Below, one piece after another: positions 45,006 through 53,010 of a stretch of DNA of 64,000 bases (positions are counted from its first letter, which is position 1; every line of letters starts with the position of its first letter). The stretch lies in assembly GCF_001486505.1 (NCBI RefSeq), contig NZ_LN909065.1:806001-870000 (forward strand), in the 5' to 3' direction. This stretch comes from Paenibacillus rubinfantis. Its GTDB lineage: Bacteria; Bacillota; Bacilli; Paenibacillales; Paenibacillaceae. Below the pieces are notes generated by a model. The model did not search any database and was not told the DNA's origin. It saw only the letters and a list, made by a program, of their open reading frames with translations. The translations under genes were made by a program, and so were the position numbers.

Positions 45006-45974
45006 CTATTTCTTCAATTTAGGATCCAGCGCGTCGCGAAGGCCGTCGCCGAAAATGTTAAACGAAAGCATGGTCAAGCTGATCAAAATGGCTGGGAACA
45101 GCATCCGCCATGGATAATACAACCAACCGGTCAACGCGTCGCTGATCATCGAACCCAGCGAAGCAACCGGAGCTTGTACGCCGAGACCAAGGAAGCTCAA
45201 GAACGCTTCGGCAAAAATCGCGTTCGGAACGGACAACGTTACCGTAACGATGATTGGACCTACCGCATTGGGCAACAGGTGGCGGAACAACAGGCGTCCA
45301 TGGCCTGCGCCCATCGAACGGGAAGCCAACACGTACTCGCGATTTTTTAACTGCATGATTTCACCGCGGACGATCCACGACATGTTAATCCAGCCGGTAA
45401 TCGTTAGTGCCAGGATAATCGTTCCCAAACTTGGCTCCATCACGACCAGCAAAAGAATCGTAACGAGCAGGTAAGGAATGGAGTACAAAATCTCGGAAAA
45501 CTTATTCATAATTTCATCGACGCGGCCGCCAAAGTAACCCATGATACCGCCGTAAATAACGCCGATCAAAAGGTCGATACACGCTGCTGCCAAGCCGACA
45601 ATCAGGGAAATGCGCGCCCCCATCCAAGTCCGGATGAACATGTCGCGTCCAAGATCATCCGTGCCAAACCAGTGTGTAGAAGATGGTGCTTTGTTCGTAT
45701 ATAGCAGATCGTTTGAATAATAGTTATAGCCGTAAATCTTGCCGATGAGCCAAGGAGCGATAATCGCAGTTAGCGTAATCAACCCCAAGATGATCAAAGC
45801 CGTCATCGCCAGCTTATTGCTGCGAAGCCGTTGCCAAGCGTCACGCCAAGCTGAAATACTTTCGCGTTGAATCACTTCGGCTTCTTTCTCGTCCGTGCCG
45901 ATTTTGCGGAAATCTTCTGCCGTCAGATCGACCGGAGTCGGCATCACTTTGATTGGATTCGAATCCATGCGCAT
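45006..45974 (-). CDS. oppC: Oligopeptide ABC transporter permease OppC (322 aa)
   Basis: Membrane permease partner of OppB. A long cytoplasmic N-terminus (1-58) precedes the first span (LAMTALIILGLITLTAIIAPWL); five more spans follow. The WFGTDDLGRDMF motif and the coupling loop near EYVLASRSMGAGHGRLLFRHLLPN are typical. The start could be the ATG at 45974 (overlapping the oppB stop by one base) or 45968, which has better spacing to GGAGGG. Confidence 0.92.
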   Translation of the reverse strand: MRMDSNPIKVMPTPVDLTAEDFRKIGTDEKEAEVIQRESISAWRDAWQRLRSNKLAMTALIILGLITLTAIIAPWLIGKIYGYNYYSNDLLYTNKAPSSTHWFGTDDLGRDMFIRTWMGARISLIVGLAAACIDLLIGVIYGGIMGYFGGRVDEIMNKFSEILYSIPYLLVTILLLVVMEPSLGTIILALTITGWINMSWIVRGEIMQLKNREYVLASRSMGAGHGRLLFRHLLPNAVGPIIVTVTLSVPNAIFAEAFLSFLGLGVQAPVASLGSMISDALTGWLYYPWRMLFPAILISLTMLSFNIFGDGLRDALDPKLKK

Positions 45975-46906
45975 TATCCCTCCTTCCCTTTTGAAAGCTT
46001 AATTCTCGGATCCACGACCACATAGAGGATATCCGTGATAAACCGAGCCAACATCAGCAACACGCCATAGAAGATCGTAATCCCCATAATCAGCGGATAA
46101 TCGCGGACGCTGATCGCTTGCACGAACTGTTTACCGATACCGCCGATCCCAAAAATTTGTTCAATAACCACGGAACCGGTAACAATATTTGCCGTCATCG
46201 GTCCCATATACGTGATGACCGGCATAATGCCGTTGCGGATCACGTGGCGGAACAGGATCGCCATCCAGCCTAGACCTTTGGCCTTGGCGGTTTTGATGTA
46301 ATCGGCATGCAGGACCTCCAGCATGCTTGAACGGGTCAAACGTGCTATAAACGCAATCGGTTGCGCGGTTAGAGCCGCTACCGGTAACACATAGTACAAC
46401 GGTCCCTTAAAGCCCATCGTCGGTAGCCAGTGCAGCTTTGATGCGAATACATATTGCAGCAAAGAGGCTACGACGAAGCTAGGCACCGCGATGCCCAGCA
46501 CCGCTAACACCATCGCCACATTATCAATTAATTTGCGATGATACAGCGCTGCCAACATTCCAAGCAGTACCCCGACTATTAACGCAACGATGATCGCAAC
46601 GACACCCAACTTCAAAGACGCCGAGAAAGTTTGGCTAATGATGTTGGATACATCTTGGTTGATCTGTTTCATCGAAATCCCCAAGTTGCCCTGTGCAATC
46701 TCACCCAGATATTTCAGATACTGCTGATAAACGGGCTTATCGAGTCCCATCTGTTCATATAGCCGCTCCTTAATCGCAGGAGGTACCTGTTTTTCCGAAG
46801 TGAGGGGATCCCCCGGAATGGCCTTCATCAGAAAAAAGGTCGCCGAAATGAGAATAAACAGCGAAACTAACATGTAGAAAAACTTATTGGCGATATAACG
46901 CACCAT
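45974..46906 (-). CDS. oppB: Oligopeptide ABC transporter permease OppB (310 aa)
   Basis: Membrane permease with six spans, starting VRYIANKFFYMLVSLFILISATFFLM. The EAA-type coupling loop (DYIKTAKAKGLGWMAILFRHVIRNG) and the end DILYVVVDPRIKLS are typical. The ATG at 46906 follows AAGGAGG. The oppA gene lies upstream but a strong terminator separates the two. Confidence 0.92.
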   Translation of the reverse strand: MVRYIANKFFYMLVSLFILISATFFLMKAIPGDPLTSEKQVPPAIKERLYEQMGLDKPVYQQYLKYLGEIAQGNLGISMKQINQDVSNIISQTFSASLKLGVVAIIVALIVGVLLGMLAALYHRKLIDNVAMVLAVLGIAVPSFVVASLLQYVFASKLHWLPTMGFKGPLYYVLPVAALTAQPIAFIARLTRSSMLEVLHADYIKTAKAKGLGWMAILFRHVIRNGIMPVITYMGPMTANIVTGSVVIEQIFGIGGIGKQFVQAISVRDYPLIMGITIFYGVLLMLARFITDILYVVVDPRIKLSKGKEG

Positions 46907-47023
46907 GCCCGTTCACACCTCCTTCTTTTAAATTTCGACATATATCGATTTTAGGTGAAAAAAACCACTTTGTCTATTCCATATAATTGCATAAAGACGA
47001 AATGCTTGGAAGAAGAGAACACA

Positions 47024-47067
47024 CAAAAAAAACGGGATATATATGGAATACCCACATATATATCCCG
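47024..47067 (-). terminator. Terminator between oppA and oppB
   Basis: Perfect 13-base arms CGGGATATATATG (47033-47045) and CATATATATCCCG (47055-47067) with a nine-base loop, then eight T's on the minus strand. It lies 25 bases after the oppA stop and ~120 bases before oppB, so it probably limits read-through to the transporter genes and keeps the binding protein in excess. Confidence 0.9.
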
Positions 47068-47091
47068 AGATTTCTATGCGATTAACATGAC

Positions 47092-48807
47092 TTATTTACG
47101 TGCATCCGTAATATAAGCGCGGCTGTAATCTACAGCACCGCTGAAGTCAAGTACTACGCCTTTCAACCACGGTTTCGAAGCCGAAACGTTCGTGTAGTAG
47201 TAAAGCGGCATCAGGACTTGGTTGTCCTTGATCAGGATTTCTTCAGCTCTTGCGAAGTTTGCATCGCGTTTTGCCATATCGTCGCTGGTTTTCGCTTCTT
47301 GAATCAACTTGTCATATTCTTCGTTCGAGAAACCAGTATCGTTGTTGCCGCCGCCCGTTACCCACATATCCATGTAAGTCATCGGATCGTTGTAGTCTGC
47401 ACTCCAACCTGCACGAGCTACTTGGTAGTTCAGGTTTTGACGGTTTTCGATAAATACGGCCCATTCTTGGTTTTCCGTCTTCACGTCAACACCAAGGTTT
47501 TTCTTCCACATGTCAGCAACCGCCAAAGCGATTTTCTTGTGCGCTTCACTGGAGTTGTAGATCAAAGTGATTTCAGGCAGTTTGGTGTAACCTTCTTCTT
47601 GCATCCCTTGTTCCAGAAGCTTCTTCGCTTCTTCCAAGTTTTCCGTGAAGTAATCGTCTTTGTGCTCGTTACGATATTCGTCGTTCAGACCTTTGATACC
47701 CGGAGGTACAAAACCAAACGCTGGAACTTGGCCGCCAAGCGTTACGTTGTCTACGATCGCTTGACGATCAACAGCCATCGAGAATGCTCTGCGGATATTC
47801 ACGTTGTCGAACGGTTTAGCTGTTACGTTAAATTCATAGTAGTAAGTACTCGAAATCCCTTTGATCTCCAATTCGTCTTTCAATTGATCTTTCAGAATCG
47901 GAATTTGGTCGGTTGGGATTTCACCGTTTGGATGTCCAGCGCGATCCAATTCGTTGTTTTGGTACGATGCCAGCTCCGTCGCACTGCTGTTAACCAGGGA
48001 CATGCTGATTTTGCTCAGCTTAATGTTGGCTTTATCCCAATAGTTTTCGTTCTTGGTTACTTCGATCGTTTGGCCTTTCACCCAGTTCGTCAAGGTGAAT
48101 GCACCGTTCACGATCATTTTGCTTTGATCAACCGCCCATTTCTCATCATCCTTAACGGATTGGTGAACTGGGTAGAAGGTATAGAAGGAAGTCAGACCCA
48201 GGAAATAAGGAGTTGGGGCAACCAATTCCACTTCCAGAGTGTAATCGTCAACAGCTTTCACGCCAACTTGGCTGAAGTCCGTGATTTTTCCTTCATTATA
48301 TTCTTGTGCATTCTTAAAGTAATACAACTGGTAAGCGTAAGGAGCAGCAGGATTTGTATTCGGGCTCAGGACACGTTCCCAAGCGAATAAGAAATCGTTC
48401 GCCGTAACAGGGTCGCCATTGCTCCATTTTGCGTCTTTACGCAGGTGGAACGTATATTTCGTTCCATCGATGTCCCAGCTTTCAGCTGCTGCGGGGATAA
48501 CTTGACCAGATTCGTCCTGGCGCGTAAGACCTTCATACATCAATTTCAGAACGGTGTTGGCTTGGCTGTCTTGAGCTTGAGCCGGGTCGAATGTTGGTGG
48601 CTCCGCGCTCAGGTTAATTCTAAGCGTTTGATCTGCGGCCAATTTCTCTTCACCGCTGTTGCCACTGTCGGAAGCTGTATTGCCTCCGTTAGCTGCGCCG
48701 TTATTGGCAGCGCCATTGTTCCCGCCGTTCGAACCGCATGCGGCAAGCAAAGTGCCGACTGCAAGAACGAGCGTCAGAAGAAGCAAAAGACTTTTACTCT
48801 TCTTCAT
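47092..48807 (-). CDS. oppA: Oligopeptide-binding lipoprotein OppA (571 aa)
   Basis: Extracellular peptide-binding protein anchored by a lipid. The signal peptide ends in lipobox LAAC (21-24, Cys24). A Gly/Asn/Ala-rich linker (25-55) precedes the SBP family 5 fold: QTLRINLSAEPPTFDPAQ, SWDIDGTKYTFHLRKDAKWSNGDPVTANDF near 105, and the late GWSADYNDPMTYMDMW block. The ATG at 48807 follows AAGGGGG. The upstream region has a good promoter plus palindromic and direct repeats. Confidence 0.95.
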   Translation of the reverse strand: MKKSKSLLLLLTLVLAVGTLLAACGSNGGNNGAANNGAANGGNTASDSGNSGEEKLAADQTLRINLSAEPPTFDPAQAQDSQANTVLKLMYEGLTRQDESGQVIPAAAESWDIDGTKYTFHLRKDAKWSNGDPVTANDFLFAWERVLSPNTNPAAPYAYQLYYFKNAQEYNEGKITDFSQVGVKAVDDYTLEVELVAPTPYFLGLTSFYTFYPVHQSVKDDEKWAVDQSKMIVNGAFTLTNWVKGQTIEVTKNENYWDKANIKLSKISMSLVNSSATELASYQNNELDRAGHPNGEIPTDQIPILKDQLKDELEIKGISSTYYYEFNVTAKPFDNVNIRRAFSMAVDRQAIVDNVTLGGQVPAFGFVPPGIKGLNDEYRNEHKDDYFTENLEEAKKLLEQGMQEEGYTKLPEITLIYNSSEAHKKIALAVADMWKKNLGVDVKTENQEWAVFIENRQNLNYQVARAGWSADYNDPMTYMDMWVTGGGNNDTGFSNEEYDKLIQEAKTSDDMAKRDANFARAEEILIKDNQVLMPLYYYTNVSASKPWLKGVVLDFSGAVDYSRAYITDARK

Positions 48808-48849
48808 CTAGCAATATCCCCCTTAAAATGTTTTGGTATATGTTTTTAG

Positions 48850-48879
48850 ATTATACAACCAGCGGTCAAAAAAATCCAA
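48850..48879 (-). promoter_or_regulatory. Promoter of oppA
   Basis: On the minus strand there is TTGGAT (48879-48874), an 18-bp spacer and a perfect TATAAT (48855-48850). This gives a leader of about 40 bases. Confidence 0.7.
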
Positions 48880-48908
48880 CATAAAATTAAAGATTTTTCG
48901 CGCGATTT

Positions 48909-48977
48909 GCTAAATTTAGCGCTATTCCTTAACAAAATAGTCCAATATACAATATTGACTTTTGTTTTCCTTAACAA
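48909..48977. repeat. Repeats and palindromes upstream of oppA
   Basis: GCTAAATTTAGC (48909-48920) is a perfect palindrome. TTCCTTAACAA occurs at 48925-48935 and 48967-48977, 42 bp apart. CAATAT-N3-ATATTG (48943-48957) lies between them. The set looks like an operator region. It does not clearly match a CodY or TnrA box by eye. Confidence 0.6.
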
Positions 48978-49032
48978 TTAACCCAGGATGTCATTGATTT
49001 ATTCGGTATTTCACCTTTAGCCCTAGTTTGGT

Positions 49033-49416
49033 CTATGCTGCTGTAATATATGTAATGAAGCTGATCAAAAATAACAAGACATAAGCAACACCGGTTGCCG
49101 CAAACGCCAGGCGCCAGACTACGCGCAGCAGTTTACGCCCGTCAACCTTCCCCTTCAGCCGAGTTTGCGCGCCGCCGATCAAACCTCCAACAACCAACAG
49201 AATAATGAGGATCAAATAAAAGCCAAAGGTTGAATGGAACACATTGTTGAACAACGCAGAAACCGACAAGATCAAAAACAGCGTCGTCACGTCCATTGCC
49301 AGTTTCAACGCTGCTTTTTTATCCCGCTTCATTTGATAATGAATAAAATAAATCAGCCCAAAAGGAATGATCGGTACCATGGCTAACACGATAAAGGAAG
49401 AGACCAACGCTTCCAA
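49033..49416 (-). CDS. DUF3397 family membrane protein (127 aa)
   Basis: Small membrane protein of unknown function. Four hydrophobic segments lie at about 5-25, 40-60, 67-85 and 103-125, with basic loops (YQMKRDKKAALK, KGKVDGRKLLR). The pattern fits the DUF3397 family of Bacillales. Translation probably starts at the TTG at 49416 with GGAGG upstream. It stands between oppA and a panE-like gene on the same strand; no functional link is evident. Confidence 0.65.
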   Translation of the reverse strand: MEALVSSFIVLAMVPIIPFGLIYFIHYQMKRDKKAALKLAMDVTTLFLILSVSALFNNVFHSTFGFYLILIILLVVGGLIGGAQTRLKGKVDGRKLLRVVWRLAFAATGVAYVLLFLISFITYITAA

Positions 49417-49495
49417 AGCCTCACCTCCGCATCAAATTGAAAATCAAAAAGCTGACTTGCAAAGTAAGTAACTATATTTTTATATCCATGTTAGG

Positions 49496-50428
49496 TTATA
49501 AAGCTCGGACCAAGCGCCAAACCGTTTCATGCCCTGGAGCAGGAACTCCTTTGCCGCGCGCCATCTCGACTAGATTCCCATTGATATAATCGATTTCCGT
49601 AGGCAACCCCCGCTGTACATCATTCAGCATGGAAGAGATATTTGACGAAGTGGATTGGCAGACCGCAACGATTTGATCATACATGTCCTTATCATAGGGA
49701 ATGCCATAGGCATCATAGACCGCTGTGCCTTCCTCACATAACTGGCGAAGCAGGTCGAGCCGCTCTTCGGTCTCCAGCAATTGCCCGTTCGACACCCGCC
49801 AAATGGCTGTCAACGGGTTGATGGTGGCATTGATCAGCAGCTTCCTATAGATCTCCCTTCCGATGTCTTTCGACAAAAGCGCGGTAAATCCTGCTATCTC
49901 AAGCATTTTCACCAAAGTTTCTCCATCCTTGTCTTGTCCGACCGAGTTGCTCTTTCCAATTTGCGTTGTCCCTTGACCCGCTCGGCTTACGTGATATTCG
50001 TTCATCCGTTTGGCCCCTTCGGTTGTGATTGCCGTATAAGTTGGCACACCAGGAAGGGCACTGTTTATGAGTTCCAAATGCCCCACCCCATTTTGAAAGC
50101 ATACGATCTTCGCGTCCGGGCCCACGAGACGACCTACGGAACTGAGAAGCTCCGCATTAAGATGCCTTTGCTTTGTAGTCATCAACACCCAATCGGCCCC
50201 CTTAATCCTCTCGGTTCCACCACTTTCTTCCATATAATAGGCTTCGAATCGACTTCCTTCAATCGTCGTCGAGGTACCGTTTGGTTCATCCAAATGAATT
50301 CCTTCTTGCTTCAGTAATGCAGCTTGCTCCGGAGTCCTTGTCCAAAAACGCACGCAAGCCCCGGAGGCAATCAACTTCCCGCCGAATAGCAGCCCTAGCG
50401 CCCCCGCCCCGATAATGTCAAAATACAA
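49496..50428 (-). CDS. panE: 2-Dehydropantoate 2-reductase-family protein (310 aa)
   Basis: NADPH-dependent ketopantoate reductase, a step to pantothenate and CoA, or a related ketopantoate-like reductase. The nucleotide motif GAGALG lies at 7-12 and the mid-protein block is CFQNGVGHLELI. The C-terminal helical domain has YRKLLINATINPLTA with the likely catalytic Lys, and SSNISSMLNDVQRGLPTEIDYINGNLV. The start is a TTG at 50428 with a poorly spaced site, so the exact start is uncertain. Substrate specificity is inferred from family. Confidence 0.82.
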   Translation of the reverse strand: MYFDIIGAGALGLLFGGKLIASGACVRFWTRTPEQAALLKQEGIHLDEPNGTSTTIEGSRFEAYYMEESGGTERIKGADWVLMTTKQRHLNAELLSSVGRLVGPDAKIVCFQNGVGHLELINSALPGVPTYTAITTEGAKRMNEYHVSRAGQGTTQIGKSNSVGQDKDGETLVKMLEIAGFTALLSKDIGREIYRKLLINATINPLTAIWRVSNGQLLETEERLDLLRQLCEEGTAVYDAYGIPYDKDMYDQIVAVCQSTSSNISSMLNDVQRGLPTEIDYINGNLVEMARGKGVPAPGHETVWRLVRAL

Positions 50429-50490
50429 TGTGGTTTCACGTCCTTTCCTTCCTTCTATTCCTTTTATACCAAACCCTCCCCCTAAAACAC

Positions 50491-50519
50491 AAAACTCCTG
50501 CCATCATGGCAGGAGTTTT
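50491..50519. terminator. Bidirectional-type terminator upstream of panE
   Basis: AAAACTCCTGCC (50491-50502) pairs with GGCAGGAGTTTT (50508-50519) around a five-base loop. It lies between the rsfA stop and the panE start, both on the minus strand, so it terminates rsfA. Confidence 0.82.
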
Positions 50520-50553
50520 GCTTTGCATATCGTCCCTCTTCCATATAATCCAC

Positions 50554-51207
50554 TTACTCAATCCGTTCCAAATTTCCGTTTGCGTCCATTTTGAATCTCG
50601 ATTTGCTTTCCTCGTCCTCTTCGTTCAAAAAAGCCAACCGTCTCGCGCGATCCATAATTTGAATTAACGCCTTATAATCGTCATTGACGACCCGGTAGTC
50701 GGTTTGCACCTCACTAACCTGTGCCGATAACCGCTCGTTTTCCTCGCGAAGCGTGGCAAGCTCCTCTTCTTTCTCGCGTAGTTCCTTCTCCAGCGATTTC
50801 ATTTGGCGATTGGTTTCCTGAACCGTGTTTTTCCATCCACGTAAAAAACGAATCACCGCATCGATGGAAATCGTCTCTTCCGTAACTCCATCGCTGCGAT
50901 AGCCACCGTCGTCCATTTCGACGGAAGCGAGCGAGGCGATGCCGGATCCCGCGGTTAGCGGGGTTTGTTTTTTCATATAATTCCGTTTCTGTCTTTGGGC
51001 TTTGGCGATGCTGATGGCCGCTTCGTATTTCTTCCGGACGCAGCTATTCCAACGGAAACCGCAGGCCGCCGCCGTTCTGCCGATTCGTTCTCCGACCTCT
51101 TCGAAAGCGTTTAATTGGGTGCTGCCCTCCCGGATATGCCGAAGAGTTACCTCGGCCAGAATCAAATCATCTTCTGCGCTCCATGCATCTTGTCTCACAG
51201 CTGTCAT
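50554..51207 (-). CDS. rsfA: RsfA family Myb-like transcription factor (217 aa)
   Basis: Prespore-type regulator related to B. subtilis RsfA, which tunes sigma-F-dependent genes. The Myb/SANT-like N-terminal domain (about 1-60) has WSAEDDLILAEVTLRHIREG and IGRTAAACGFRWNSCVRKKYE. A basic stretch with KAQRQKRNYMKK follows, then a long coiled coil at ~110-175 and a charged C-terminus. The ATG at 51207 follows AGGAGG by ten bases. The precise targets are unknown. Confidence 0.85.
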   Translation of the reverse strand: MTAVRQDAWSAEDDLILAEVTLRHIREGSTQLNAFEEVGERIGRTAAACGFRWNSCVRKKYEAAISIAKAQRQKRNYMKKQTPLTAGSGIASLASVEMDDGGYRSDGVTEETISIDAVIRFLRGWKNTVQETNRQMKSLEKELREKEEELATLREENERLSAQVSEVQTDYRVVNDDYKALIQIMDRARRLAFLNEEDEESKSRFKMDANGNLERIE

Positions 51208-51475
51208 GCTATAAAAACCTCCTAACGACATCCTAGTCTAACCGTCTTCCAACCGGCGGTCTCCGGCAGGCGTATGGGTAAAATGCTTCTTACTCCATTT
51301 CTATGCCTCTCATAGAGTTCATAGAATCTATTTGATACTAAAATGTATTTCCAAAATCAGGGGTCTCCATACATGACACTCACGGAAACGAATAACGCAA
51401 GCAGATATCGGCAGATACTACCGTTACATATATCACAGCATTCCTGGCATAATTAGGTTAAATCTTGACTTTTCG

Positions 51476-51504
51476 TTTACACTTTTCGGCCTAACGGGTA
51501 TAAT
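51476..51504 (+). promoter_or_regulatory. Promoter of the DUF2626 gene
   Basis: TTTACA (51476-51481), a 17-bp spacer and TATAAT (51499-51504). The rest of the gap 51208-51475 shows no gene or clear site. Confidence 0.75.
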
Positions 51505-51554
51505 GGGTAGAGAAATGGAAGGTTCGTTGATACATAAGAAAGGGGGATTACCTC

Positions 51555-51791
51555 GTGGCACGCATGTTTCGCGTCCTTGGCTTCTTCACTTTGGCTATTG
51601 GGCTTATGGCCTTTGCGGGCGATCTAACGGAGATGGCTTTGCTGTTCTTTTTGCAAACCGCCTTTTTCGTTCTATTCGGCTATTTGAAGTTTACCGAGAG
51701 AACCTATATCCTGCTGTTCTGGGGATACATGATCGTTGCATTTACCGGGTTCAGCTACTGGACGATCTTCAAAATGGGTTTGCCCCTCTAA
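51555..51791 (+). CDS. DUF2626 family membrane protein (78 aa)
   Basis: Small membrane protein of unknown function common in Bacillales. Three hydrophobic segments (about 5-22, 28-44 and 52-72) are joined by short loops, with YLKFTERTYILLFWGYM in the middle. Translation starts at the GTG at 51555 behind AAAGGGGG; an ATG three codons later is also possible. It has its own promoter and terminator, so it is a single-gene unit. Confidence 0.8.
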   Translation: MARMFRVLGFFTLAIGLMAFAGDLTEMALLFFLQTAFFVLFGYLKFTERTYILLFWGYMIVAFTGFSYWTIFKMGLPL

Positions 51792-51814
51792 TCCCAAAAG
51801 TTCATAAGATTTCA

Positions 51815-51850
51815 AAAAGGCGTATCGGCCTGTGGCCGAAACGCCTTTTT
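51815..51850 (+). terminator. Terminator after the DUF2626 gene
   Basis: AAAAAGGCGT..CGGCC pairs with GGCCG..ACGCCTTTTTT around TGT, a strong hairpin with T6. Confidence 0.88.
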
Positions 51851-51917
51851 TCGTGATCTCTGCTATTTCCGAACCTGTTATCATATATATAGTACAACCA
51901 CTGACGGGAGAGGATCG

Positions 51918-52997
51918 TTGTTGAAGAAACGCATCATATCACTCTGTCTATTGCTGTCGCTAACTGCTCTCCAACTCGCCGGTATTCCGGCCGCCGCTAA
52001 ACCGTTCACTGCCGAAGAACAGCAGATCCTGGAGCAAAGCTTGTCGATTCAGGAAATCGACCGGGAAATCGAACGGATCGAAACCCGCCAGCAAGAAACA
52101 GAGCAGAGCCTCCGCGAGCTGCAAGGACAGCTGATTGAGAAAAATGAACAAATTCGCGTTAGCCGGGAGCAAGCCGGTTTTAGGCTGCGCGCTTACTATA
52201 TGGGGGAACGGGAAAATTTGCTGTACGCTTTGCTTAGCGTAAACAGCCTCAAGGATTTTTTTACCGTATTGGACTATTATCAGCTCATTATGGATCGGGA
52301 TCGTACGATCTTAAACCATTACAAGGCAGAGTATACCGAATTGACGCGCACCAAACAGAAGCTGGACAACACCTCCACTGAGCTCGCGCGTATGAAGGAG
52401 GAACTTCAACTCCAGCGCAGTCGCGTCGCCGCGCTTCAGCAAAGTGTTGATGAATCGCTTGGACTGAGCAGCGATCCCGAGAAGCTGAAGGCCCTGATCC
52501 AAGAGCTTACGGCTTATTGGGAGAACGTAGGTCTATATGAGCTTCGCAAATATTTTCAGGCGCTTAGTTCAGCGATGTCGCAGTTTCCCGACTTTTTGCA
52601 GCAGAACAAGAACAGCCTGGTCGCGGAAAAAGGCGGGTATCGCTTGGAGATCCGGGAAGAAGAGTTAAATGCGTTTCTCTATAGCAAAAGCGAGCTGCTG
52701 AAGGACATGAGCTTTCGCTTCGAAAAGGACAAAATCATTGCGCAAGGCAGCCGGGAGGGCTTGGAGCTGGAGGTCGAAGGGCACTACACGGTGGAGCAAG
52801 AACCGGAAAACTCAATCGTTTTTCACGTAGACCGTCTGCTGTTTAATGGATTGGCATTGCCGGACACGACGCGGGCCGAGCTGGAACGGGATTTCGATCT
52901 CGGATTTTATCCCAAAAAAATCGTCCCCTTCGTAGAAGCCACCGATGCGGCCATCTCCGTGGGAACGTTGACGGTGAAATTGAAATTAACTTTGTAG
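51918..52997 (+). CDS. Secreted coiled-coil protein, PcsB/CwlO-like N-terminus without hydrolase domain (359 aa)
   Basis: Not recognised as a named gene. A signal peptide (1-27, ending near AAAKPFT) precedes a long coiled coil (~33-95 and ~130-185) like the N-terminal half of PcsB/CwlO-type proteins, including ENLLYALLSVNSLKDFFTVLDYY. No NlpC/P60, CHAP or M23 domain follows. The C-terminal ~130 residues look like a beta-rich domain (YRLEIREEELNAFLYSKSELL, then LELEVEGHYTVEQ). Starts are the TTG pair at 51918/51921 behind GGAGAGG. It converges on the solute-binding-protein gene with 13 bases between stops. Confidence 0.7.
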   Translation: MLKKRIISLCLLLSLTALQLAGIPAAAKPFTAEEQQILEQSLSIQEIDREIERIETRQQETEQSLRELQGQLIEKNEQIRVSREQAGFRLRAYYMGERENLLYALLSVNSLKDFFTVLDYYQLIMDRDRTILNHYKAEYTELTRTKQKLDNTSTELARMKEELQLQRSRVAALQQSVDESLGLSSDPEKLKALIQELTAYWENVGLYELRKYFQALSSAMSQFPDFLQQNKNSLVAEKGGYRLEIREEELNAFLYSKSELLKDMSFRFEKDKIIAQGSREGLELEVEGHYTVEQEPENSIVFHVDRLLFNGLALPDTTRAELERDFDLGFYPKKIVPFVEATDAAISVGTLTVKLKLTL

Positions 52998-53010
52998 GAA
53001 GCAAACCGCG

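Noticed and set aside
47218..48390. 390-codon plus-strand frame opposite oppA
   Set aside because: Antisense shadow; no site or domain.
51373..51456. 27-codon plus-strand frame in the gap before the DUF2626 gene
   Set aside because: The ribosome site is weak and no conserved feature is visible; it precedes the mapped promoter.
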